From: Prochlorococcus sp. AG-355-N16
GTDB lineage: Bacteria > Cyanobacteriota > Cyanobacteriia > PCC-6307 > Cyanobiaceae
Assembly (NCBI GenBank): GCA_003278545.1
Contig: QCEF01000001.1
Span: forward strand, 62,001 to 126,000
Direction of reading: 5' to 3'
Length of the DNA: 64,000 nucleotides
Both the position numbers and the translations under genes were made by a program. The notes below the pieces were generated by a model. The model searched no databases and was not told the DNA's origin. It saw only the letters and a list, made by a program, of their open reading frames with translations. Below, piece by piece: positions 35,220 to 46,941 of the stretch; position 1 is the first letter of the stretch, and each line of letters starts with the position of its first letter.

Positions 35220-37262
35220 TTAATTATTTCTTGCCAATTTTTGTCTTAATTTTTTGATTCTATCCCTCAAATTTGCTGCTTCTTCAAAATTTAACTCTTT
35301 TGCAGCATCTTTCATTTTAGTTTCTAACTTTTCTATTAAGTCAGGCAATTCTTCGAGCAAACATTGATTATCACTGGAACTAAGAATTGCGTCTGTTTTG
35401 TTATTAACTATATTTATTAAATCTTTAGATAAACCACCAGCATCTAACTTTCTGGAAAGTTCTAGAAAAGATAATATTGAATTTTCTATTTTTTTGCCTG
35501 CAGGTTTTGGAGTAATACCATTGTCTTGGTTGTATTTTTTTTGGATAGTTCTTCTTCTTTCAGTTTCAGATATTGCTCTTTTCATTGAATCTGTGAAGTT
35601 ATCTGCATAAAGCAAGGCAACACCTTCAACATGTCTTGCAGCTCTTCCTATTGTTTGAATCAATGACCTTTCAGCCCTGAGAAAACCTTCTTTATCAGCA
35701 TCTAAAATGGCAACTAAGGATACTTCAGGAAGATCTAGTCCCTCTCTTAACAAATTAACTCCTACCAAAACATCGTATTCGCCAATTCTGAGGTCTTGAA
35801 TAATTTCAATTCTTTCAATTGAATGGATTTCGGAATGCAAATATCTAACTCTTACTTTATTTTCAGATAAAAAATCAGTTAGATCTTCAGCCATTCTCTT
35901 AGTAAGTGTTGTAACTAGCACTCGTTGATTCTTTTCAGCTCTAATTCTTATTTCAGATAACAGATCTTCTATTTGGCCCTCACTAGGTCTTACATCAATT
36001 ACAGGATCTAACACCCCAGTGGGTCTTATAACTTGCTCAATAAATTCACCATCACATTGATCTAATTCCCATTGACCAGGAGTTGCACTTATAAATAATG
36101 TCTGTTTTGATTTTTCCCAAAACTCTTCACATTTTAAAGGTCTATTATCTGCAGCACTGGGCAATCTAAAACCATGATCTATTAAAACTTTTTTTCTAGA
36201 TTGATCACCGTTGTACATCGCATGAAGTTGAGGACATGTTACATGACTTTCATCAACTACCAACAACCAATCTTTGGGAAAGTAATCTATTAAGCATTCT
36301 GGCGGTGAACCTTCCTCCCTGCCTGATAAATGACGAGCATAATTCTCAACTCCATTACAATAACCAACCTCTTTAAGCATTTCTAAATCATATTTTGTGC
36401 GTTGTTCTAGACGTTGAGCCTCTAATAATTTTCCTTCGTATGTAAATTTATCTAGTTGAGTTTTTAATTCACTTCTAATTGCACTTATTGCACTCTCAAG
36501 TCTTTCTTTTGGGGTCACAAAATGCTTTGCTGGATAAACGCTAACTTGTTCCAAACTTTCAAGTATTTCTCCTGTAGTAGGGTCAACATATCTAATAGCT
36601 TCGACTTCATCACCAAATAATTCGATTCTAATTAATCTATCCTCATAAGCTGGACCGATTTCTAAAACATCACCTTTAATTCTGAATCTACCTCTAGTAA
36701 TTTCAATATCATTTCTAGTATATTGATTTTCAACGAGAGACCTCAAAGAAGAGCGTAGATTTATTGATTTTCCCACTTCAAATTTAACTGCAGCTTTTAA
36801 ATACTCACTCGGTATACCAAGACCATAAATACAACTTATTGAGGCTACAACAATTACATCTTTTCTCTCAAATAATGAGCGTGTTGCAGAATGCCTAAGC
36901 ATATCTATTTCTTCATTAATTGAAGCCGTTTTGGCTATGTAAGTATCACTTACGGGTACATAAGCTTCTGGTTGATAATAATCGTAGTAAGAAATGAAGT
37001 ACTCAACAGCATTTTTTGGAAAAAATTCCCTTAGTTCATTACATAGTTGTGCAGCTAACGTTTTGTTATGGGCTAATACAAGTGCTGGTCTTCCTGTTTG
37101 TTGAATTACATTCGCAATAGTAAATGTTTTACCAGTTCCAGTAGCCCCTAAAAGAGTCTGAAACTCTTTACCAGTATTGACACCTTTAACTAATTTTTTA
37201 ATAGCTTCTGGTTGATCTCCATTTGGCTCATAAGGAGCTTGAAGCTTATAGTTGTTCATCAA
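35220..37262 (-). CDS. uvrB: Excinuclease ABC subunit B
   Basis: [78 protein letters not shown] motif at C-terminus. Confidence 0.98.
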   Translation of the reverse strand: MMNNYKLQAPYEPNGDQPEAIKKLVKGVNTGKEFQTLLGATGTGKTFTIANVIQQTGRPALVLAHNKTLAAQLCNELREFFPKNAVEYFISYYDYYQPEAYVPVSDTYIAKTASINEEIDMLRHSATRSLFERKDVIVVASISCIYGLGIPSEYLKAAVKFEVGKSINLRSSLRSLVENQYTRNDIEITRGRFRIKGDVLEIGPAYEDRLIRIELFGDEVEAIRYVDPTTGEILESLEQVSVYPAKHFVTPKERLESAISAIRSELKTQLDKFTYEGKLLEAQRLEQRTKYDLEMLKEVGYCNGVENYARHLSGREEGSPPECLIDYFPKDWLLVVDESHVTCPQLHAMYNGDQSRKKVLIDHGFRLPSAADNRPLKCEEFWEKSKQTLFISATPGQWELDQCDGEFIEQVIRPTGVLDPVIDVRPSEGQIEDLLSEIRIRAEKNQRVLVTTLTKRMAEDLTDFLSENKVRVRYLHSEIHSIERIEIIQDLRIGEYDVLVGVNLLREGLDLPEVSLVAILDADKEGFLRAERSLIQTIGRAARHVEGVALLYADNFTDSMKRAISETERRRTIQKKYNQDNGITPKPAGKKIENSILSFLELSRKLDAGGLSKDLINIVNNKTDAILSSSDNQCLLEELPDLIEKLETKMKDAAKELNFEEAANLRDRIKKLRQKLARNN

Positions 37263-37288
37263 CCTATTAGCAAAGGGGTATTGCTATA

Positions 37289-38065
37289 CTAAGAAATTTT
37301 TTCTCCAATTATAGAATTTTTCAAAGAATCTTTTAAGCCCCTAACAACCGCAATCATCGATATTAAATCATCTAATTTATTAACTACAGATCCAACGCCA
37401 ACTGCTGAGGCTCCAGAGGATATTGCAAGTGGACAAGTTACTTGGCTTAATCCAGAGGCACTCATGATTGGTATGTTCAGAGATTGTTTCTTAAATTCTT
37501 GATAAATAGCATAGGTAGTTGCAAGAGTTGGTACTGATTTTTCAAAAAAGCCTTGAATTCCTGAAGAGTGGGGAGTAGAACTGGTGCCACCTTCTGTTTG
37601 AATGATGTCAACACCTTCTTCCACTAGTTTTATAGCAAGATCAACTTGTTTATCAATAGGCATAGTATGAGGAACAGTTACTGATAAAGGAACATTAGGC
37701 AATAAATCCCTCGTCTCTTTCGTAATGTTTAAAACTTTTTTATCTGAAAAATTAATGCCTTTTTCATAAAAAGTATCGTAATTTCCTATTTCAATTAATG
37801 ATGCTCCTGCTTTTACAGAATCTTGAAAAGATTGAGGCACTACTGAACTAACACAAACAGGTAGTATTGAATATTTAAGTGCTAAATCAACTAGTTCAGG
37901 TTTACAAGCAATATCGACAAGATCTGCACCTCCTAATGAAGCAGCCTTAACAATTATTTTCACAGATTGAACATCAAAATTATTCAATCCTGAAATAACT
38001 TTGAGTAAGGATTTGCTTCTTAACTCTTCTTTGATTTTTTGTGGCAAAAGATTAATCAGACTCAT
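37289..38065 (-). CDS. Ycf23/DUF561-type TIM-barrel protein
   Basis: LLKVISGLNNFDVQSVKIIVKAASLGGADLVDIACKPELV...VEEGVDIIQTEGGTSS...SASGLSQVTCPLAISSGASAVGVGSVVNKL. Confidence 0.8.
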   Translation of the reverse strand: MSLINLLPQKIKEELRSKSLLKVISGLNNFDVQSVKIIVKAASLGGADLVDIACKPELVDLALKYSILPVCVSSVVPQSFQDSVKAGASLIEIGNYDTFYEKGINFSDKKVLNITKETRDLLPNVPLSVTVPHTMPIDKQVDLAIKLVEEGVDIIQTEGGTSSTPHSSGIQGFFEKSVPTLATTYAIYQEFKKQSLNIPIMSASGLSQVTCPLAISSGASAVGVGSVVNKLDDLISMIAVVRGLKDSLKNSIIGEKIS

Positions 38066-38150
38066 TTACTTAATGAATTTATTACCCGATTGTGACATTG
38101 TTTTAGTAAAACGGTGCATTTTTTAAAAAATATTATCTGAGCAACACAAA

Positions 38151-39161
38151 ATGACTGATAAAAAACTAACTAAGAAAAATTGGTCATCATGGCATCATCA
38201 GCTTCATAAGGAGATTCTTGCCAAAAAAATATTAATTCCCAAAGGATCTAATATTTTAATAAGTGTTTCCGGGGGGCAAGATTCAATGGCCTTATTAACC
38301 CTAATTAATGACCTAAAAAAACTACATAATTGGTCTATTAGTGTTTGGCATGGTGATCATCAGTGGCACGAAAAATCATCACTATATGCTCTTGAATTAA
38401 AAGATTATTGCGAAGATAAAAATATTTCATTCTATTTTGATCAAGCAAATAAAGAAAGTATTTCTTCAGAAGAAAAAGCGCGAGAATGGAGATATAAAAA
38501 ATTATGTGAAAGAGCCAAAACTTTATTAAATACAAACCTGGAAAAACATAATATTTATTTGTTAACTGGTCACACGAGTAGTGATAATGCAGAAACATTT
38601 ATCCTCAATTTATCTAGAGGAAGCAATTTTGCAGGTCTGAGTAATATTGAGAGTAAAAGATTAATAAAAAAACAAATTTTTTTAATAAGACCAATATTAA
38701 TTTTCAGTAGGGAAGATACAAAACAATTTTGCAATGATATGAAGATCCCAGTCTGGGAAGATCCTACAAATTCAGATCTTAAATTAAAAAGAAATTTAGT
38801 AAGAAAAAAAATTATTCCTACTTTAGAAGTCATCTATCCTGGTTGTTCTGAAAGGATAAATAATTTTTCTCAAAAAATGAGCAAATACAATAATGAACGT
38901 AATGATCTTAGTGAACTAGCGTATTTATATTGTAAAGATGTAAAAGGTATCGATAGGAATCTCATAAATGGTATGTGTATTGAAGCGAGGTGCACAATAT
39001 TAAATAGATTTTTAAAAGAAATATCTGCAAAGCAATGTAGTTCTAAAAATCTAACAAAATTAGCAACTTCAATTTATGAAAAAAATAAAGGTCAAATTAA
39101 TCTGCAAGAATTTTTAAAAATTGTTTGGGATAAAAACTATATAAATTTTGAAAAAAGTTAA
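38151..39161 (+). CDS. tilS: tRNA(Ile)-lysidine synthase
   Basis: ILISVSGGQDSMALLTLINDL (PP-loop SGGQDS), TGHTSSDNAETFILNLSRGS. Confidence 0.93.
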   Translation: MTDKKLTKKNWSSWHHQLHKEILAKKILIPKGSNILISVSGGQDSMALLTLINDLKKLHNWSISVWHGDHQWHEKSSLYALELKDYCEDKNISFYFDQANKESISSEEKAREWRYKKLCERAKTLLNTNLEKHNIYLLTGHTSSDNAETFILNLSRGSNFAGLSNIESKRLIKKQIFLIRPILIFSREDTKQFCNDMKIPVWEDPTNSDLKLKRNLVRKKIIPTLEVIYPGCSERINNFSQKMSKYNNERNDLSELAYLYCKDVKGIDRNLINGMCIEARCTILNRFLKEISAKQCSSKNLTKLATSIYEKNKGQINLQEFLKIVWDKNYINFEKS

Positions 39162-41143
39162 GATGTTACAGCAGATCTTCTTCTTCTTGTTCTTCCTTCA
39201 AATGAATCTTCTTTAGCAGTCTCAGCTGATGAATTCTGTGCAACTTTTGGACTTTTTTGGGTATTTTGTAAGTTATTTGAATTATTAGGATAATTATTGT
39301 TTGATTTCTTATGGAAATTATTATTATTTCTATTTCTATTAGAGAAATTTTGCTCTTCGGTAATCTTTGGAATATAAGCACGAGTTCCACTTGGAGCAGG
39401 TTGAACTAAACACAAAATAAGTGGTTCAACTTGTAATTCTCTTCTCATTCTTCTCGATAAACCATTTTCAATTTCTCTTTGTACACCTATCCAATCCACC
39501 TCAAAATTATTCGGCCCAGTTTGTCTGGATAATTGTTTCCATCTATTTTCTAAGACCCAGCTTATTTCTCGTTCTGTCCACATAGACATTTTTCTTGGCT
39601 CTGCAGTAGTAACAACTCCTCTTAAATTAACTCTGGGAGGCGCAACCATCTTCCCATCTGTACTAATAGGAGCTAAAACAGTTACTACACCATCCCCAGC
39701 TAATTGCTGCCTTTCCTTTAATACACGAGCATCTACTATCCCATTTCGTGAATTATCAAGCAGTTCAACACCAGCTTTTACAGGATCACCCTTTTGAATA
39801 GAAGTCGGTGTTAACTCAACTACATCTCCATTTTCAATAATTAAAATGTTATCCTTTGGAACCCCCATAGTTTGTGCACTCTTGCCATGACAAACAAGCA
39901 TTCTATGTTCTCCATGAACAGGAACAAAAAACTTAGGTTTTGCAAGTGCCAACATTAATTTCTGATCTTCTTGAAAACCATGACCAGAAACATGAATATT
40001 CTCACCCTTTCCATAAACAACCTTTGCTCCTAGTTTCATTAATCTATCTATTGTATTAACAACAGAAATAGTATTACCAGGAATTGGGCTGGCTGAAAAT
40101 ATTACAGTATCGGTAGTCTTAAGACGAACATGCTGATGTTCACCACGAGAGATTCTACTTAACGCTGCTAGGGGTTCTCCTTGACTTCCAGTCATTAATA
40201 ATAAGGTTTCCCTATCTGGCAAATCTCTAATTTGCTTGATAGGAACAAACAAATCATCTGGGCATTTCATATAACCAATATCTCTTGCCTTAGCAATAAC
40301 ATTTATCATCGATCTGCCTAACAAACCGACCTTTCTTCCATGTTTCATGGCCAATTCTAAAATCATTGTAACTCTATGAACAGAACTAGCAAAAGTGGTA
40401 AGGATAACTCGTTCTTTTGCCTCTGCAATATGTTTTTCTAAAGAGGGATAGATAGTCTTCTCAGAAGGACAAAAACCTGGAACTTCGGCATTAGTCGAAT
40501 CACTGAACATGCATAAAACACCCTTCTCTCCGTAATGGACCATTCTTTCGATATCAAATTGCTCTCCATCTACTGGCATATGATCAAACTTAAAGTCTCC
40601 AGTGAAAATAATTGTGCCAACAGGTGTTGTAACTGCTAGAGAAAAGCTATCGCAAATAGAATGGGTATTTCGAATAAATTCAACAGAAAAATGTTGTCCT
40701 ACTTTTACAACATCTCTCGGATTTACTGTCTGTATAGTTGTTCTATCTGATACCCCTGCTTCCTCCATTTTTCCTCTAAGCATTGACATTGCCAGTCTTG
40801 GGCCATAAATAATCGGAATATTAAAATGCTTTAGATGATGGGAAATACCTCCAATATGATCTTCATGCCCGTGAGTGACAATCATTCCTTTTATTCTTCT
40901 TTGATTTTCTTTTAAAAAAGTTGTATCAGGCATAACGACATTTACGCCATGCATACCATCAGATGGGAAAGCTAGGCCAGCATCAACAAGCATTAATTCA
41001 TCACCATATTCAAAAACGCAAGTGTTCTTTCCTATTTCATGTAGTCCTCCAAGAGGTATTACTCGTAGAGCTGGAGTATTACTTTTAGATCTAGATGAAT
41101 CATGAGTAGATCTATTTACAGTTGAATTTGTACTTGATTGCAT
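39158..41143 (-). CDS. rnj: Ribonuclease J
   Basis: IPLGGLHEIGKNTCVFEYGDELMLVDAGLAFP, VTHGHEDHIGGI metallo-beta-lactamase motif; beta-CASP region; Asn-rich/basic C-terminal tail. Confidence 0.95.
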   Translation of the reverse strand: MQSSTNSTVNRSTHDSSRSKSNTPALRVIPLGGLHEIGKNTCVFEYGDELMLVDAGLAFPSDGMHGVNVVMPDTTFLKENQRRIKGMIVTHGHEDHIGGISHHLKHFNIPIIYGPRLAMSMLRGKMEEAGVSDRTTIQTVNPRDVVKVGQHFSVEFIRNTHSICDSFSLAVTTPVGTIIFTGDFKFDHMPVDGEQFDIERMVHYGEKGVLCMFSDSTNAEVPGFCPSEKTIYPSLEKHIAEAKERVILTTFASSVHRVTMILELAMKHGRKVGLLGRSMINVIAKARDIGYMKCPDDLFVPIKQIRDLPDRETLLLMTGSQGEPLAALSRISRGEHQHVRLKTTDTVIFSASPIPGNTISVVNTIDRLMKLGAKVVYGKGENIHVSGHGFQEDQKLMLALAKPKFFVPVHGEHRMLVCHGKSAQTMGVPKDNILIIENGDVVELTPTSIQKGDPVKAGVELLDNSRNGIVDARVLKERQQLAGDGVVTVLAPISTDGKMVAPPRVNLRGVVTTAEPRKMSMWTEREISWVLENRWKQLSRQTGPNNFEVDWIGVQREIENGLSRRMRRELQVEPLILCLVQPAPSGTRAYIPKITEEQNFSNRNRNNNNFHKKSNNNYPNNSNNLQNTQKSPKVAQNSSAETAKEDSFEGRTRRRRSAVTS

Positions 41144-41223
41144 AATTTTGAAATTTATGAAGGCCTGCTTGTAATCAAATAAGGTTTATTTAAATTTAAT
41201 TATCAAGTTGAATATAATCCCTA

Positions 41224-42126
41224 TTATAGGGATTTTAAAATAAAAGATAGTTGCTTTTTCATGTCATGAGTTAATGGTGACAAAGGACTTCTAGGATTAC
41301 CTACATCCCATCCCGATAGCTCCAAAGCAGCCTTAATTGGGATTGGATTAGTAGTCATAAAGAGTGCTTTAAAAAGAGGCTGAAGTTTTTCATGAATAGC
41401 AAGAGCATTGGAAACCTCTCCACTTTGATAGGAATGAATCATCTCTTTCAATTGCAATCCAACCAAATGACTTGCAACGCTTACTACTCCTACAGCACCT
41501 ACAGATAACATTGGAAGCAACAATGAATCATCACCGCTATATACAGATAGTTCAGAGCCACAAGTAGCTCTTAATTCTGTTACTTCTTCTATTCTACCGC
41601 TTGCAGCTTTAATGCTGAGAATATTTGAGAAATCCATAAGTTTCTTCACAGTATCAGGCAATAAATTGCATCCTGTCCTTCCAGGAATGTTATAAAGCAT
41701 AAGAGGCAAATCCTTTGCAGAATTAGCAATAGAACTGAAATGTTTATAAAGACCTTCTTGAGGTGGCTTGTTGTAATAAGGAACAACGACCAAAGCACCG
41801 TCGGCACCAGAGTCGTAGGCTTTTTTTGTAGCTTCCACAGCCTCGCTTGTACAGTTACTACCAGTGCCAACTATTACTTTACAGGTTGCATCCAAAGATC
41901 CTTTTACCGCAATAAATAAATCATGTTGTTCCGCCCATGAAAGAGTAGGAGATTCTCCAGTAGTACCACATAGAACAATTCCATCAGAACCGTTCTCGAA
42001 AAGATAATTTGATAGTTTTATAGCCAATTCATAATCTACATTTCCATTTTCAGTGAATGGAGTAACCATTGCAGTCAATATTCTTCCAAATAGTGGATTA
42101 TTACACTCAGTTTTGTCTGTAATCAT
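41224..42126 (-). CDS. dapA: 4-hydroxy-tetrahydrodipicolinate synthase
   Basis: [65 protein letters not shown]. Confidence 0.97.
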   Translation of the reverse strand: MITDKTECNNPLFGRILTAMVTPFTENGNVDYELAIKLSNYLFENGSDGIVLCGTTGESPTLSWAEQHDLFIAVKGSLDATCKVIVGTGSNCTSEAVEATKKAYDSGADGALVVVPYYNKPPQEGLYKHFSSIANSAKDLPLMLYNIPGRTGCNLLPDTVKKLMDFSNILSIKAASGRIEEVTELRATCGSELSVYSGDDSLLLPMLSVGAVGVVSVASHLVGLQLKEMIHSYQSGEVSNALAIHEKLQPLFKALFMTTNPIPIKAALELSGWDVGNPRSPLSPLTHDMKKQLSFILKSL

Positions 42127-43154
42127 TTTTTTGGGATTAATAACTCAGCTATTTGAACAGCATTAAGAGCTGCTCCTTTTCTTATTTGATCTCCACATAA
42201 CCATAATTCTAATCCATTAGGATGACTTATATCAGTTCTTAGCCTTCCAACAGCAACATTATCCTTTCCCATAACGTCATTTGGCATAGGAAATCTATTA
42301 TTTTTGTAATCCTCAATAATTTCAATTCCAGGAGATTTTTTTAATTCTTCAAGAGCATCTTTAGGCTCAACTAAACCAGCAAATTCAATATTGATCGATT
42401 CAGAATGTGCTCTTAGTACCGGGACTCGAACACATGTAGAAGAAAGCTTTAAATCAGCAATATTTAATATTTTCCTAGTCTCATTAACCATTTTCATTTC
42501 TTCTTCGCAGTAATTATTTGCAAGCATGGGTGAATTATGCAAAAACAAATTAAAAGCCATTGAGTATGGCAAAACTTCACTTTTTTGAGGATTACCCTGA
42601 AGATATTTTTCAGTTAAAAGTTTTAGTTCCTCCATCGCCAATTGGCCTGCACCACTTACGGATTGATATGTTGAGACAACAACTCTACGAATAGTCGAAA
42701 GTTTATTTAAAGGAGCTAAAACTAATGTCAGCAAAATGGTAGTGCAGTTTGGATTCGCTATTACCCCATCATGATTAATTACGTCACTAGCATTAACTTC
42801 AGGAACTATAAGAGGTACATTATTATCTAATCTGAAAGCACTTGAATTATCTATCAATAAAGCATTTTGTTCCATAATGGTAGATAACCATTTTTTTGAA
42901 ATACTTCCACCGGCTGAAGCTAAAACTAAATCAAGATTCAGAAATTCTTCCTTTGTTGTTTTTTTTGTAACTAATTCTTCACCTTTCCAAATAATTTTTT
43001 TTCCTTCTGAACGCTCTGATGAAAGCAAGACCAATTCTGATATTGGGAAATCACGTTGTTCAAGAATTTTGAGTAATTCAGATCCCACAGCACCTGAAGA
43101 TCCTAAAACAGCAACTTTTAATGGCCTATTAGGCAAAAACGGAGATTGTCTCAC
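42123..43154 (-). CDS. asd: Aspartate-semialdehyde dehydrogenase
   Basis: [43 protein letters not shown]. Confidence 0.97.
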   Translation of the reverse strand: MRQSPFLPNRPLKVAVLGSSGAVGSELLKILEQRDFPISELVLLSSERSEGKKIIWKGEELVTKKTTKEEFLNLDLVLASAGGSISKKWLSTIMEQNALLIDNSSAFRLDNNVPLIVPEVNASDVINHDGVIANPNCTTILLTLVLAPLNKLSTIRRVVVSTYQSVSGAGQLAMEELKLLTEKYLQGNPQKSEVLPYSMAFNLFLHNSPMLANNYCEEEMKMVNETRKILNIADLKLSSTCVRVPVLRAHSESINIEFAGLVEPKDALEELKKSPGIEIIEDYKNNRFPMPNDVMGKDNVAVGRLRTDISHPNGLELWLCGDQIRKGAALNAVQIAELLIPKK

Positions 43155-43276
43155 ACTTTAAAATGATTTTTATAAATAGATTGACTATTTTTTTTACTTT
43201 ATCAAAAAAATAACTTTCAAGGAAATCACATAATATGAAATAATTAAGTTTCGGCTTTTAGTAATAAATAAAAAAA

Positions 43277-44701
43277 ATGGCTAAAGAAGCATTAATAGTC
43301 AAAACAACTCCTCTGCCTCAGAGTAGAATCTCATTTGAATTAGAAATACCATCTGAGATATGCAAAACTTGTGTGAATGAAACAATTAGTTCTATCAGTC
43401 GTTCGGCTAAAATTCCGGGATTTAGACTTGGTAAAATTCCCAAACAAGTCTTAATCCAAAGGATTGGAATAACACAATTACATGCTTCTGCTCTAGAAAA
43501 AATTATTGATAAATCATGGCAAGAAGCGTTAAAAATAAAATCTATAAAGCCACTAAGTGAGCCAGAATTGGTGGATGGATTTGAATCTTTACTCGCAAAG
43601 TTTAGTCCTGAAAAATCACTTAAGGTTACTCTTCAAACTGATGTTGCACCAGAATTAAAACTTAAAAAATCCAAAGGACTAAGTGTAGAAATATCAAAAA
43701 CAAAGTTTGATCCTAAGTCAATAGATGAAGCGCTAGAAAAATCTAGAAATCAGTTTGCAAACATTATTCCAGTTACCAATAGAGCAGCAAAATTAGGAGA
43801 TATTGCTGTAGTTAGTTTCAAAGGAAAATATAAAGATTCTGGTAAAGAAATTGATGGTGGAACAAGTGAATCAATGGATCTTGAGTTAGAAAAGAACAAA
43901 ATGATTCCCGGTTTCGTTGAGGGAATCGTAAAGATGAAAATTGGTGATACTAAAACACTTAACCTTAAATTTCCTGAAGATTATTCTCATGAGGATTCAA
44001 GGGGCAAAGAGGCAATCTTTGAAGTAAATCTTAAGGATCTTAAGGAAAAAGAATTGCCTGAACTTAATGACGATTTTGCAAAACAGTCTGGAAACAAAGA
44101 ATCATTAAAAGAGTTAAAGAAAGATATTGAAAAGCAACTTAAAGAAAATTTTGAAAAAACTCAAAAAGATATCAAAATTGAAGCTTTACTAGATGCCTTA
44201 ACAAACGAATTGGTTGCTGAAATTCCAAAATCTATGATTGATATAGAAGTGAGGAATAATATTGAACAAACCGCTCAAAGATTTGCTCAACAAGGTCTTG
44301 ATGTTAAATCTACTTTCACTCCAGAATTAGTTAAGTCATTAGCAGAGTCAACAAGGCCTCAAGCTGAAAAAAATGTTCAAAGAAATTTAGCTTTAAAAGC
44401 ATTAGCTGAAACAGAAAACATAAAAGTTGAGAAAGATGAAATTGATTTAAAAATGAAAGATTATGAAGATGCAATCTCTCAATCTTCAAAACAAATAGAT
44501 ATTAAAAAATTAACAGAAGTAATAACTAACGATTTACTCAAAGAAAAATTAATAATTTGGCTTGAAGAAAATTCTGAAGTAAAAGAAAAAACTACAAAAA
44601 CTTATAAAGCTACGAAAACCTCCAAAACAACAAAAGCCACAAAAACTACGACAAAAACGACAAAAACTACAAAAACTACAAATCAAAAAGAAAAAAAATA
44701 A
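43277..44701 (+). CDS. tig: Trigger factor with Thr/Lys-rich C-terminal tail
   Basis: RISFELEIPSEICKTCVNETISSISRSAKIPGFRLGKIPKQVL; FKBP domain (GDIAVVSFKGKYKDSGKEIDGG); next to clpP/clpX. Confidence 0.96.
   Translation: MAKEALIVKTTPLPQSRISFELEIPSEICKTCVNETISSISRSAKIPGFRLGKIPKQVLIQRIGITQLHASALEKIIDKSWQEALKIKSIKPLSEPELVDGFESLLAKFSPEKSLKVTLQTDVAPELKLKKSKGLSVEISKTKFDPKSIDEALEKSRNQFANIIPVTNRAAKLGDIAVVSFKGKYKDSGKEIDGGTSESMDLELEKNKMIPGFVEGIVKMKIGDTKTLNLKFPEDYSHEDSRGKEAIFEVNLKDLKEKELPELNDDFAKQSGNKESLKELKKDIEKQLKENFEKTQKDIKIEALLDALTNELVAEIPKSMIDIEVRNNIEQTAQRFAQQGLDVKSTFTPELVKSLAESTRPQAEKNVQRNLALKALAETENIKVEKDEIDLKMKDYEDAISQSSKQIDIKKLTEVITNDLLKEKLIIWLEENSEVKEKTTKTYKATKTSKTTKATKTTTKTTKTTKTTNQKEKK
44591..44690 (+). 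repeat. Imperfect ACA/AAAACTAC-type tandem repeat inside the tig 3' end
   Basis: actacaaaaact...aaaactacgacaaaaacgacaaaaactacaaaaactacaaat; encodes (T/A)TKTTK units. Confidence 0.8.
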
Positions 44702-44766
44702 TTTATGAAATTTCCTACTAATTAAACAAAAACCCCTTAGATTATTTATAAGACGAAATCTAATTT

Positions 44767-45411
44767 GTGAACTCAGAAAAAAAACATTTAATCCAAAGCT
44801 CAATAAGTTCTTATGAAAGTAATAATAAAACTATTGCTGCTGTTCCTACCGTTATAGAACAATCAGGTAGAGGAGAAAGAGCTTTTGATATATATTCAAG
44901 ACTATTAAGGGAGAGAATAATTTTTTTAGGCACTGGAATTAATGATCAAGTATCTGATTCGCTTGTTGCACAATTATTATTTCTTGAAGCTGAAGATCCC
45001 GAAAAAGACATCCAAATATATATCAATTCTCCTGGAGGCTCAGTAACTGCAGGAATGGCTATATACGATACTATGCAACAAATATCCCCTGATGTAGTGA
45101 CAATATGCTTTGGAGTAGCGGCAAGTATGGGGGCATTCCTACTTTCTGGAGGAGCAAAAGGGAAAAGATTGGCTTTACCTAATTCTAGAATTATGATTCA
45201 TCAACCTCTGGGAGGTGCACAAGGTCAAGCAGTAGAGATTGAAATACAAGCTAAAGAAATACTTTTTCTCAAGAAAACATTAAATTCGCTTTTAGCAGAG
45301 CATACCGGGCAACCTTTAGAAAAAATTAATGAAGATACAGAAAGAGATTACTTTTTATCTCCCTCAGAAGCAGTCGAATATGGATTAATTGATAAAGTTA
45401 TCAAAAAGTGA
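44767..45411 (+). CDS. clpP: ATP-dependent Clp protease proteolytic subunit (GTG start)
   Basis: [74 protein letters not shown]. Confidence 0.97.
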   Translation: MNSEKKHLIQSSISSYESNNKTIAAVPTVIEQSGRGERAFDIYSRLLRERIIFLGTGINDQVSDSLVAQLLFLEAEDPEKDIQIYINSPGGSVTAGMAIYDTMQQISPDVVTICFGVAASMGAFLLSGGAKGKRLALPNSRIMIHQPLGGAQGQAVEIEIQAKEILFLKKTLNSLLAEHTGQPLEKINEDTERDYFLSPSEAVEYGLIDKVIKK

Positions 45412-45516
45412 CAAGGGATCCTGATTTTTTAAGAATATGATGACGAATCGATATTTATGAGCAATGCTAGTGAATAGGGAATATTAAACACCTTTCACTT
45501 TAAAAACTTATAATCG

Positions 45517-46884
45517 ATGGCTAAATTCGACGCCCATCTTAAATGTTCATTTTGCGGGAAATCACAAGACCAAGTAAGAAAGCTTATAGCTGGTCCTGGG
45601 GTTTATATCTGTGATGAGTGCATAGATCTTTGTAATGAAATTCTCGATGAAGAACTACTTGATAATCAAACAAATACAAACAACTCTCCGCAAGTAAAAA
45701 AGAAATTACCAACTGATAATCCAAAAAAATCTGTACCTTTAGAATTAACCTCAATTCCTAAACCATTAGAAATTAAAAGTTTTCTAGATAATCAAGTTGT
45801 TGGTCAAGAATCTGCAAAAAAAATATTATCAGTAGCCGTATACAATCACTACAAGCGATTAGCTTGGAAAGTTAAAGAAGATACTAAAAATAACAATTCA
45901 ACAGATTCACAAGCAACTAAATTACAAAAATCAAACATCTTACTCATCGGCCCTACTGGAAGTGGAAAAACATTATTGGCGCAAACTTTAGCAGAGTTTC
46001 TTGATGTTCCTTTTGCGGTGGCTGATGCAACGACTTTGACAGAAGCTGGATATGTTGGTGAGGATGTTGAAAACATACTTTTAAGACTTCTACAGAAATC
46101 AGAAATGAATGTAGAGCTAGCTCAAAAAGGAATAATTTATATTGATGAAATAGATAAAATTGCAAGAAAAAGCGAGAATCCTTCAATTACTAGAGATGTC
46201 TCTGGTGAAGGTGTACAGCAAGCATTATTAAAAATGCTTGAAGGAACAATTGCTAATGTGCCACCACAAGGCGGTAGAAAACATCCTTATCATGACTGCA
46301 TCCAAATTGATACGAGTCAAATATTATTTATTTGCGGAGGAGCTTTTATAGGTTTAGAGGATATCGTTCAAAAGCGAATGGGTAAACATTCTATAGGATT
46401 TACAACCAATTCAGATCAAAACAAAGTTGCTGCAAAAAAAATAGTAGACCCAAGAGATTCCCTGAAAAATTTAGAATTAGATGACTTAGTGAAATATGGT
46501 CTAATTCCAGAATTTATTGGAAGAATTCCCGTTTGTGCTGTATTAGATCGTCTGACTAAAGAAACTTTAGAATCTATTTTGACTCAACCAAGAGATGCAT
46601 TAGTAAAGCAATTCAAAACTTTGCTAAGCATGGATAATGTTGAATTATCATTTGAGCCTGATTCTGTTGAAGCGATAGCAAATGAAGCATATAAAAGAAA
46701 AACAGGTGCAAGAGCATTAAGATCAATAATTGAAGAGCTAATGCTAGACATAATGTACACTTTGCCTTCTGAAGAAAATGTAAAAGAATTCACAATTACG
46801 AAAAAGATGGTAGATAATTTGTTCTCATCTAAAATTGTTAAATTACCTTCAGGATCAAAAAGAATCATTAAAGAGTCTGCTTAA
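45517..46884 (+). CDS. clpX: ATP-dependent Clp protease ATP-binding subunit ClpX
   Basis: [30 protein letters not shown] zinc domain; [57 protein letters not shown]. Confidence 0.98.
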   Translation: MAKFDAHLKCSFCGKSQDQVRKLIAGPGVYICDECIDLCNEILDEELLDNQTNTNNSPQVKKKLPTDNPKKSVPLELTSIPKPLEIKSFLDNQVVGQESAKKILSVAVYNHYKRLAWKVKEDTKNNNSTDSQATKLQKSNILLIGPTGSGKTLLAQTLAEFLDVPFAVADATTLTEAGYVGEDVENILLRLLQKSEMNVELAQKGIIYIDEIDKIARKSENPSITRDVSGEGVQQALLKMLEGTIANVPPQGGRKHPYHDCIQIDTSQILFICGGAFIGLEDIVQKRMGKHSIGFTTNSDQNKVAAKKIVDPRDSLKNLELDDLVKYGLIPEFIGRIPVCAVLDRLTKETLESILTQPRDALVKQFKTLLSMDNVELSFEPDSVEAIANEAYKRKTGARALRSIIEELMLDIMYTLPSEENVKEFTITKKMVDNLFSSKIVKLPSGSKRIIKESA

Positions 46885-46941
46885 AATTAGAGTTTAAATT
46901 TTTTAAATGAATCCCGAATTTTTCTAATTAATGAAAAATAA

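Noticed and set aside
44591-44690. Possible CRISPR or minisatellite array
   Set aside because: Repeat units are ~6-9 bp, imperfect, without spacers and within a coding sequence
44549-44803. Cys/Phe-rich 84-aa minus-strand ORF (FCRFCRSFCGFCCFGGF)
   Set aside because: Mirror image of the Thr/Lys repeat in tig; striking composition is a by-product of the repeat, not a metal-binding peptide
45849-46186. Minus-strand ORFs inside clpX
   Set aside because: Antisense to clpX; one is His/Leu/Phe-rich noise typical of opposite frame
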